DNA from: Chloroflexota bacterium
GTDB taxonomy: Bacteria > Chloroflexota > Anaerolineae > Anaerolineales > UBA4823
Direction: 5' to 3'
Length of the DNA: 20,796 nt
Assembly: GCA_023395675.1 (NCBI GenBank)
Contig: JAEWYL010000351.1
Location: 1 to 20,796 of the forward strand
Position 1 is the first letter of the stretch; each line of letters begins with the position of its first letter. Of the stretch, positions 14,687 to 20,796 are shown piece by piece. A program made the position numbers and the translations under genes. The notes beneath the pieces were generated by a model. That model was not told the origin of the DNA. It searched no databases and saw only the letters and a program-made list of their open reading frames with translations.

Positions 14687-14713
14687 TAAATTTCGAACAA
14701 ATCTGTCCGATAT
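14687..14713 (+). promoter_or_regulatory. Sigma28-like promoter abutting the second FliK-like gene
   Basis: TAAATTTC (14687-14694) matches the sigma28 -35 TAAAGTTT at 6 of 8 positions and TCCGATAT (14706-14713) matches GCCGATAA at 6 of 8 and the Bacillus form GCCGATAT at 7 of 8, with the same 11-nt spacer as the fliD and fliS promoters. The expected start site falls at about 14720, next to the ATG at 14721, and no Shine-Dalgarno sequence precedes that ATG. Confidence 0.65.
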
Positions 14714-14720
14714 ATTAAAC

Positions 14721-16088
14721 ATGAATATCAGCGGCCCGGTCCCCTTCACCCCTCTACCCAGGACCGACGACACCTCGCTGGCCCTGCGCCTGAACCAGCG
14801 GCTGGCAGCCGAGGTGCTCAAGGTAGCAGGCGATCGCGTCACACTGGCGCTGGATGGGGTGCAGGTGGTAGCGCAGATGACGAGCTCGGAGCAGGCAGCG
14901 GCCCTGAGCGAGCGCCGTTCGGCGCAGTTCATCGTGAAAGACCTGTCCGGGCCGGTGATTACCCTGCAGCTGGTGGGGAAGGGAGATGAGCAGTCTGCCG
15001 CTCACCCGGCCCGGGCCGACCTGGTGCAAAATCTGCTGAGAGCCGCAGGCCTGCCGGGGGATGCCGCCACCCTGGCCTCCGCCCGGGCGCTGATCCATGC
15101 GGGCCTTCCCGTCACGCAGGAACTGCTGGGGGAAATGAAGCGGGTGTTGAAAACCCTGAACGGAAAAGGGGCGGAAGCCCCGGAAAAACTGGAGGGCGAA
15201 GCGCGCCTGGCTGCCGCGCTCAAAGCAGCCGGCCTGCCGCTGTCCCCCGAGATCTTGAAGCTTCTGGAGAGCCGGGCGCAGCCCCTGAACGGGCTCCTGG
15301 GCGAGTTGAAAGAGGGGCTGGAGGCCCTGCTCGGGCGCGCCCGCGGGCCGGAAATCGAAGCCCAGGCGCGTTCCGCCCTGCAACTGCTGGATTCTCTGCT
15401 GCTGAAATGGGATGGAGAGCCCTCTGACCTGGCTGAGGCGCTGCGCCAGGCTGTGCGGCTGCTGGGACGCTCGCTGGAGCGGGGGCTGGTGGAGGGGGAC
15501 CCTGCCGGGCCGGAGAAGCCCGGCCTGCTGGCGCTGGCAAAACTGCGCAGTCTGCTGGAGGGGCAGGGGCACGAGCCCCTCCTGGACAGCCTGGACCGTT
15601 TTCTGGACCGGGCGCGGGCGCTGCAGTTCCTGAACGCCGAGACGGAGAAAGGGCCGGAGGAGAGGGGCTGGCTCAGGCTGGAGGTGGTTTTCGCCGGGGG
15701 CGCAGGGGAAGCCGCAGAGGCACAGGCCAGGACCGCCGCGCGCCTCAAGATTGCCCGCAGTCCCGAAGGTTATGCCCGGCCGGTTGATCCCGGAAAGACG
15801 CGCCTGGTGCTGCTGGTTGACCTGGAGGGCGGCGAGACTGTGCAGGTGGACCTGTCGGTGGCGGAGCGCCGGGTCGGGGTGCAGGTGCTGGCCTCGAGTG
15901 AAGCGCTTCTTAAGCGGGCGGAAGAGGAAAAGCCGGGACTGGAGACCGGGCTGCAGAAACTGGGTTTTTCGCTGCAGGCTGCGAGCTTCGAACTGGGTAT
16001 ACCGGATCGAGAAGACCCCTTTGACCCTGGAATGAAGCCCTTTCCGGCGGCTGAAAGAGAGAGCGGGAATATCCTGCTGGAAGTATAA
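14721..16088 (+). CDS. Second FliK-like (hook-length-control-like) protein
   Basis: This 455-residue protein is rich in Leu, Ala, Glu and Arg, without signal peptide or membrane helix. The N-terminal part (about 1-100) has a small beta-rich stretch (VAGDRVTLALDGVQVVAQMT, FIVKDLSGPVITLQLVG). The middle is helical and Leu-rich. The C-terminal part (about 355-430) resembles the Flg_hook fold of FliK: TRLVLLVDLEGGETVQVDLS, RVGVQVLASSEALLKRA, LQKLGFSLQAASFELG. It is followed 10 nt later by an FlhB-C-like gene, the arrangement recalled for B. subtilis ylqG-ylqH. A sigma28-like promoter abuts the ATG, so expression is predicted to be late. It may act on export-gate specificity, but this is inference. 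No similarity to the N-terminal region of the first FliK is obvious by eye. Confidence 0.7.
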   Translation: MNISGPVPFTPLPRTDDTSLALRLNQRLAAEVLKVAGDRVTLALDGVQVVAQMTSSEQAAALSERRSAQFIVKDLSGPVITLQLVGKGDEQSAAHPARADLVQNLLRAAGLPGDAATLASARALIHAGLPVTQELLGEMKRVLKTLNGKGAEAPEKLEGEARLAAALKAAGLPLSPEILKLLESRAQPLNGLLGELKEGLEALLGRARGPEIEAQARSALQLLDSLLLKWDGEPSDLAEALRQAVRLLGRSLERGLVEGDPAGPEKPGLLALAKLRSLLEGQGHEPLLDSLDRFLDRARALQFLNAETEKGPEERGWLRLEVVFAGGAGEAAEAQARTAARLKIARSPEGYARPVDPGKTRLVLLVDLEGGETVQVDLSVAERRVGVQVLASSEALLKRAEEEKPGLETGLQKLGFSLQAASFELGIPDREDPFDPGMKPFPAAERESGNILLEV

Positions 16089-16098
16089 GAGGAAGCAT

Positions 16099-16410
16099 AT
16101 GCCCACCCACCGGATCCAACCCAATCGCCGCGGGTATCCCGCGGCAGGTGAGCGGCCGAGCGCCGTCGCGCTGGGCTATGACCCCGAGCGGGATGAGGCG
16201 CCGCGCATCCTGGCTTCCGGACAGGGCCTGCTTGCGGAGAAGATCCTGGCCCTGGGGAAGGAAAACGGCGTCGCCATCCGGGAAGACCCGCTGCTGGCAG
16301 CCGCCCTGGCCTCGGTGGCGGTGGACGAGGTGATCCCTCCAGAGCTGTATGCCCTGGTAGCCGAGGTGCTGGCCTACGTCTACCGGCTGCAAGAGAAGCG
16401 GCCGGGCTAA
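16099..16410 (+). CDS. FlhB C-terminal-domain-like protein (FhlB/YlqH type)
   Basis: This 103-residue protein corresponds to the cytoplasmic C-terminal export-switch domain of FlhB without its membrane domain. The conserved core is PSAVALGYDPERDEAPRILA, then SGQGLLAEKILALGKENGVA, REDPLLAAALASVAVDEVIP and ELYALVAEVLAYVYRL. Where FlhB carries the autocleavage sequence NPTH ahead of the AVAL motif, this protein has ERPSAVAL, so it should not self-cleave. AGAGGAAG precedes the ATG, 10 nt after the FliK-like gene, implying co-transcription from the sigma28-like promoter. Stand-alone FlhB-C proteins can partly substitute for, or modulate, the FlhB C-domain during the hook-to-filament switch. The full-length flhB must lie elsewhere. 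Confidence 0.88.
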   Translation: MPTHRIQPNRRGYPAAGERPSAVALGYDPERDEAPRILASGQGLLAEKILALGKENGVAIREDPLLAAALASVAVDEVIPPELYALVAEVLAYVYRLQEKRPG

Positions 16411-16468
16411 CCCGAATGTAAGTATTTCGATGCGTGGGGGATAACTGACAGCCTTACGATTCAACCAT

Positions 16469-19400
16469 TTACGATGACGAGATGACCCCGGCGGGAAACG
16501 CCGGGCGGGGGGGAATGAAGCTGGTATTCTCTCTCAGCCAGCTCTGGAATGCTTCCGGCGGCAGAGGCGGGCTGACCAACAGCCCCTGGACTTCATCGCA
16601 CTGGGGCAGCAGAAATTCGAACTGTTCCCGGGTCTCAACGCCCTCAGCGATCACTTTCAACTGCATGATATGCGCCATGGCGATAATGGCGGTCATGATG
16701 ATGGATTCATCGAAATCGGATGAGATATTCTGGACAAAGGACTTGTCAATCTTCAAAGTATTGACCGGGAAGCGTTTCAGGTAGCTCAGGGAGGAATAGC
16801 TCTGCCCAAAATCATCGATCGCCAGGCGCACACCCATGGCCTTCAACCGGTGGAGAATGGCGGTGGTCCGTTCGATGTCCTGCATGGCCGAGCTTTCAGT
16901 CACCTCCAGCTCGAGCAGGTGGGGCGGCAGCCCGGACTCATCCAGCGCCTGCTGGACGGTCTCGGGCAGCTCCGGCAGGTCCAGCTGGCGGGCGGAGAGA
17001 TTGACCGAGATCCGCATTTCCGGGAAGCCCTGATCCTGCCACCGCCGGGCCTCGGTGCAGGCGCGGCGCAGCACCCACTCACCAGCCTGCACCACCATCC
17101 CGGTCTCCTCCAGGATGGGCATGAATTCGCACGGGGCGAGCAGGCCGCGGGTGGGGTGCCGCCAGCGTAGCAGCGCCTCGGCCCCCGACACGCGCCCGTT
17201 GACCAGGTCAATCACGGGCTGGTAGTGCAGCTCCAGCTCCTGGTGCTCCAGCCCGCGCCGCAGCTCCAGCTCCATTTCCAGCAGAGCCATGCTGTTGGCG
17301 TGCATCGCCTCGTCGAAGACCTCGTAGCGCGAGCGCCCTCTGGCCTTCGCCCGGTACATGGCGGTATCCACGTCCCGCATCAGGTCCTCAGAACTCTTAT
17401 AGGCGGCCGAGACGAGGACGATGCCCACGCTGGCGGAGACGGACACTTCGTGGGACTCGAGCATGAGAGGCTCGGCGAGCGCATTCTGGACCCGGTCGGC
17501 GACCTGGGTGGCGTCGGCGAGGTTATCAATGCGGTCAATGAGGATGGCGAACTCATCGCCCCCAAAGCGCGCCACCATGTCGGCGTGCCGCAGGCAGGAC
17601 TCCAGGCGGCGGGCGATAGCGACCAGCAGCCGGTCTCCGGCTTCATGCCCCAGGCTGTCGTTGATCAGCTTGAAGCGGTCCAGGTCGAGGAACAGCACCG
17701 CCGCCAGGCAGCCGTCTTGGCGGCGGGCGCGTTCCATAGCGCGGTTGAGCTGGTCCATGAAGTAGACCCGGTTGGGCAGGTGGGTCAGCCCGTCGTGCAG
17801 GGCGTCGTGGCGCAGGCGCTCCTCGGTCGCTTTGCGTTCGTGGATATCGGTGAGCGAGCCTGCCAGCCGGTGGGGAGGCTGGCCCGTCTCGCGCACGGCC
17901 AGCCCGCGCGCCAGCACCCAGCGGAAGCTGCCATCTTTGCGGCGGATGCGGTGCTCGCTCTCGAAATGGGGGGTCTTACCCTGCAGGTGGGCCTGGATAT
18001 CGGTCTGCACCCGGTCGAAATCATCCAGGTGCACCCGGCGCAGCCATTCCTCCGGAGAGTCCCCGATCTCCGGGTCCTCGAAACCGAGCATGGTCTTCCA
18101 GCGCGGCGAGTAATAGACAGAGCCGCTGCGCAGGTCCCAATCCCAGAGGCCGTCATTGGCCCCGCGCATCGCCAGGGCGTAGCGCTCTTCCGAGGTGCTC
18201 ACTCTCTGGTAAAGGCGCACTTTTTCGATCGCCAGCGCCGCCTGCCCGGCGAAGGCCTCCAGAAGCGCCAGGTCTTCTTCCTGGAAGGCCTCCTTTACCT
18301 GATAATTCCCCAGGTAGATGCAGCCGATCAACAGGTCGCGTGAAAAGATGGGGCAGAGGATCATGGACTGTACAGGGGCGTACCCCTGATTCCAGACGGG
18401 GTTTGCCTGCTCGATCGCCCCGGCATCCCGAATCAACTGGGACCCGCTCCCGAACTGCCGGATAAACGCAGCCAGGCCGGCGGAGGAAATGCGCTGCTGG
18501 AGCACGGGCTGCTCGGGAAAACCGATTTCCGCATTGACCACCAGGTCGCCGGTCCTCTCCTCGGTCAGGAACACCAGGCCTTTTTCGGCGGCGGGGATGG
18601 CGCCGGCGGCGACGCTGAGCAGTTTCTCCAGCAGCTCTTTCAAGTCCAGCGTGCTGGCCAGGGCAGAGCTGGCTCGCACCAGCGCTTCGGCCCGGGAGCG
18701 CTGCCGCTCCCCGATTTCGATCGTCTGGGCGTTGCGGATGGCGATGGCGGCCTGGGTGGCGAAGAGCGACAGCAGCTCGACATCCTGGTGATCGAATTTT
18801 TGCTCGCAGGCGGAGGCGACGGTCAGCACCCCCAGGAAACTGGCGCCCCAACGCACGGGTACGCCGATCACATTTTTCTGCGGGTTGTCGGTCAGCTCTT
18901 GCGGGCGGCCTTCCCAGTTCGCATAGTCTCGGATAAACAGGGGCCGCCCGGTCTCCCACACCTTGCCCGAAAGGCCTTCACCCCGCCTGAGCTTGAGCCC
19001 AAGGGGCACCGGCCTGTCACCGGTGCTCACCACCCGCTCCAGGATATCCAGTTCAGGCCGGTAGAGATACAGCCCGCTGCCGTCTGCCTCCATGAGTTTA
19101 TGGGCAAAAGCGGCGATGGATTGGAGCAGTTCTTTCAGATCTAGTTCGGCGGTCAGCTCCAGCTCGATCTGGCGCAGGGCCTCCAACTGGTCCGTCCGGC
19201 GGCGGATCTCTTCCTCCGCCTGCTTCCGGTCCGTGATGTTGTGCGCCACCAGGATGACCTGATCTTCCTGCATCGGCGAGATCGCGCCAGAAAACCAGAC
19301 CTCGCGCCCGTCAATCTCCAGCCGGTATTCCAGCTCAACCGTCGCCCGCTCTTCAATCGCCCGCTGAATATGCCGCAGAATCTGGTTGGCCTGAGACTGG

Positions 19401-20796
19401 GGCAGCACCTCTTCGATGGTCTTCCCCAGCATGGAATCCGGAGGGCGGTAGAGCAGGTCGGTATTGGTGGAGGGGATCTGGAGATAACGCCCTTCGCTAT
19501 CGTACACGATCACCACATCATCCATGGAGGCGAACAGGGCGCGCAGTTGGGCCTCGCTGGCCTGCAGCGCCGCATGAGCGCGGCGCATCTCTTCTTCGTT
19601 TTTCTCACGCTCGGTGATATCGCGGGCGGTGTGGAATACCTCTACCAGGCGGCCCTCCTGGTAGAACAGGCGGCCTCGCACTTCGAGCGAAATCCGCCGC
19701 CCGTCTTTGGTCAGGATCTCTACGATCGCCTGGTCAACTTCCTTGCCTGACAGAATCTGGAAGAGCGTGTTTTTGGCTGCATCGGCCTGACCCTGGCAGA
19801 TGAAGTCCACCGGGCTGTGGCCGATGAGCTCTTCGCGCGAATATCCGGTCAGGTCGCACAGCACCTGGTTGACGTTTTTAAGCACCCCGGTTTCATCGAG
19901 AATAAAGATGGGGTCGTTCGCCTGGTCGATATAGTCGCGCCAGCGTTCCTCGCTCTTCCGCAGGGCCTCCTCCGCTTTTTCTCGCTCGCTGATCTCGCGC
20001 CTGAGTTCGGCGTTCGAATCGCTGAGCTGGGCGGTGCGCTCCGCCACCCGGTCTTCGAGCTGCTCGTTCATCTCCAGGAGCTCCTCTTCGGCGCGCATGC
20101 GCTCGGCGATCTCCTCGGTCAGCGCGGCGGTCTGCTGTTTTACCTGGCTGTCGCGCTCTTCCAGGACGGCGGCCATGCGGTTGAAGGCGGAGGCCAGTTC
20201 GGACAGCTCGTGGTCTACCTTCAGGTTGATGCGGTAGCTGAGGTTGTTGCGGCCGATATGCTCGGCGCCCAAGCGAAGCTGCCGGATCGGGTTCAGGATG
20301 GCGCGCTCCATGACCCTGGCGCTGCCCAGGAACCCCATGACGCCGAACAGGAGAACCGCCAGCCCGCACAGGAGCAGCGCCTGGCGGCTGGTGGCGTAGG
20401 CTTCCCGGGCCTCGAGCTCGGTAATAACCACCCAGTCGGTGCCCGCAATGGGGGCGGAGGCGCCGACCACGGGGACCCCGCGCAAATTCCGGTACTCCAC
20501 CACCTGGGAGCCCGGAGCCTGAAGCAAAGGCTGGATGCCGGGCAGTCTCGATACCGACAGATTGTCGCGCACCACCTCCCGGTCGGTATGGGCGATCACT
20601 TTCCCGAATCCATCCACCACGTAGGCCTGCCCGGTCTCTCCAAAGCGGATTTTCGCGGTCGCATCCCAAAGCAGGGTCATGCGCAGCCGGGAGGCGATCA
20701 GGCGGTTGCCGGAGGTGGGGAACGCAAAAATCAAATAGGGCTCATCCAGGGATTGAAGATAGGGTTGGCTCTGGTATTCCTGCCCGGAGCGGGCAG
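16469..20796 (-). CDS. dCache-HAMP-PAS-PAS-GAF-GAF-PAS-GGDEF-EAL cyclic-di-GMP protein (5' end beyond window)
   Basis: This membrane-bound cyclic-di-GMP protein is open to the right edge; residues here are numbered from the codon at 20734, which is probably not the true start. In order: end of an extracytoplasmic dCache sensor (1-108), membrane helix (about 115-137), HAMP (138-195), coiled coil, PAS (265-375), PAS (390-505), GAF (530-672), GAF (690-842), PAS (848-968), GGDEF (975-1140) and EAL (1155-1400). The cyclase site GGDEF (1058-1062) is intact, and the inhibitory RxxD motif (RHAD) sits exactly five residues before it. The phosphodiesterase motifs EALLRW (1186-1191), NLSARQ, TESS, DDFG, LKIDKSF, AEGVET and DEVQG are present; loop 6 reads DDFGQSYSSL instead of the usual DDFGTGYSSL. 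Both activities are therefore plausible. It converges on the flagellar cluster with a 58-nt gap. Confidence 0.95.
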   Translation of the reverse strand, partial: ARSGQEYQSQPYLQSLDEPYLIFAFPTSGNRLIASRLRMTLLWDATAKIRFGETGQAYVVDGFGKVIAHTDREVVRDNLSVSRLPGIQPLLQAPGSQVVEYRNLRGVPVVGASAPIAGTDWVVITELEAREAYATSRQALLLCGLAVLLFGVMGFLGSARVMERAILNPIRQLRLGAEHIGRNNLSYRINLKVDHELSELASAFNRMAAVLEERDSQVKQQTAALTEEIAERMRAEEELLEMNEQLEDRVAERTAQLSDSNAELRREISEREKAEEALRKSEERWRDYIDQANDPIFILDETGVLKNVNQVLCDLTGYSREELIGHSPVDFICQGQADAAKNTLFQILSGKEVDQAIVEILTKDGRRISLEVRGRLFYQEGRLVEVFHTARDITEREKNEEEMRRAHAALQASEAQLRALFASMDDVVIVYDSEGRYLQIPSTNTDLLYRPPDSMLGKTIEEVLPQSQANQILRHIQRAIEERATVELEYRLEIDGREVWFSGAISPMQEDQVILVAHNITDRKQAEEEIRRRTDQLEALRQIELELTAELDLKELLQSIAAFAHKLMEADGSGLYLYRPELDILERVVSTGDRPVPLGLKLRRGEGLSGKVWETGRPLFIRDYANWEGRPQELTDNPQKNVIGVPVRWGASFLGVLTVASACEQKFDHQDVELLSLFATQAAIAIRNAQTIEIGERQRSRAEALVRASSALASTLDLKELLEKLLSVAAGAIPAAEKGLVFLTEERTGDLVVNAEIGFPEQPVLQQRISSAGLAAFIRQFGSGSQLIRDAGAIEQANPVWNQGYAPVQSMILCPIFSRDLLIGCIYLGNYQVKEAFQEEDLALLEAFAGQAALAIEKVRLYQRVSTSEERYALAMRGANDGLWDWDLRSGSVYYSPRWKTMLGFEDPEIGDSPEEWLRRVHLDDFDRVQTDIQAHLQGKTPHFESEHRIRRKDGSFRWVLARGLAVRETGQPPHRLAGSLTDIHERKATEERLRHDALHDGLTHLPNRVYFMDQLNRAMERARRQDGCLAAVLFLDLDRFKLINDSLGHEAGDRLLVAIARRLESCLRHADMVARFGGDEFAILIDRIDNLADATQVADRVQNALAEPLMLESHEVSVSASVGIVLVSAAYKSSEDLMRDVDTAMYRAKARGRSRYEVFDEAMHANSMALLEMELELRRGLEHQELELHYQPVIDLVNGRVSGAEALLRWRHPTRGLLAPCEFMPILEETGMVVQAGEWVLRRACTEARRWQDQGFPEMRISVNLSARQLDLPELPETVQQALDESGLPPHLLELEVTESSAMQDIERTTAILHRLKAMGVRLAIDDFGQSYSSLSYLKRFPVNTLKIDKSFVQNISSDFDESIIMTAIIAMAHIMQLKVIAEGVETREQFEFLLPQCDEVQGLLVSPPLPPEAFQSWLRENTSFIPPRPAFPAGVISSS

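Noticed and set aside
16099..16110. MPTH at the start of the FlhB-C-like protein, resembling the FlhB autocleavage site NPTH
   Set aside because: In FlhB the NPTH directly precedes the AVAL segment; here PTH is about 18 residues upstream of SAVAL, so it does not align and is probably coincidence.
14754..16124. 456-codon - strand open frame opposite the second FliK-like gene
   Set aside because: Gln/Leu/Arg-rich antisense shadow without recognisable motifs; the + frame has a promoter and a conserved partner gene.
16487..16505. CCCGGCG-GGAAA-CGCCGGG hairpin near the end of the GGDEF-EAL gene
   Set aside because: It lies inside the coding region and has no T-tract in the direction of transcription, so it is not supported as a terminator.

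Overview
This window is a bacterial flagellar gene cluster of about 16 kb on the + strand, followed by a convergent multidomain cyclic-di-GMP protein on the - strand. The DNA is GC-rich. The gene order (fliE-F-G-H-I-J ... fliK-flgD-unknown-flgE) and the presence of FlaG, a very short FlgD, a TIGR02530-type 'flagellar operon protein' and a stand-alone FlhB-C-like protein resemble Bacillota-type flagellar operons. No L-ring, P-ring or FlgJ gene is seen. This fits a monoderm or deep-branching lineage. The PAS/GAF-rich GGDEF-EAL protein and the high GC suggest Chloroflexota (Anaerolineae-like) as one candidate, but that is inference and no lineage marker is present.

Layout. (1) Positions 1-158 are the 3' end of a flagellin gene, closed by two tandem terminators. 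(2) The filament-assembly genes fliD and flaG (391-2637) and fliS (2953-3327) lie behind sigma28-like promoters and are separated by stem-loops; a strong terminator follows fliS. (3) Positions 3588-14492 are a compact basal-body, export and hook operon: flgC, fliE, fliF, fliG, fliH, fliI, fliJ, a lytic transglycosylase, flgB, fliK, flgD, a TIGR02530-like gene and flgE. Several genes overlap or nearly touch. flgB is displaced about 6.6 kb from flgC and sits beside the transglycosylase. (4) After a long hairpin comes a two-gene unit (14721-16410): a second FliK-like protein and a small FlhB-C-like protein, with a sigma28-like promoter so close to the start codon that the mRNA would be essentially leaderless. 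(5) On the opposite strand (16469 to beyond the right edge) is a sensor with dCache, HAMP, PAS, PAS, GAF, GAF, PAS, GGDEF and EAL domains and nearly canonical catalytic motifs.

How it works together. The operon supplies the MS-ring (FliF), rotor (FliG), export ATPase complex (FliH/I/J), rod (FliE, FlgB, FlgC), a probable wall-opening enzyme, hook cap (FlgD), hook (FlgE) and hook-length ruler (FliK). The sigma28-like units supply the filament cap (FliD), FlaG, the flagellin chaperone (FliS) and, unexpectedly, a second FliK-like/FlhB-C-like pair that may act on the export gate late in assembly. The c-di-GMP protein could link environmental or redox sensing to motility, though only its position and domains suggest this.

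The most interesting points are the late-class FliK-like/FlhB-C-like pair with its predicted leaderless sigma28 transcript, the shared promoter architecture, the transglycosylase/flgB rearrangement, and the conserved uncharacterised gene between flgD and flgE.
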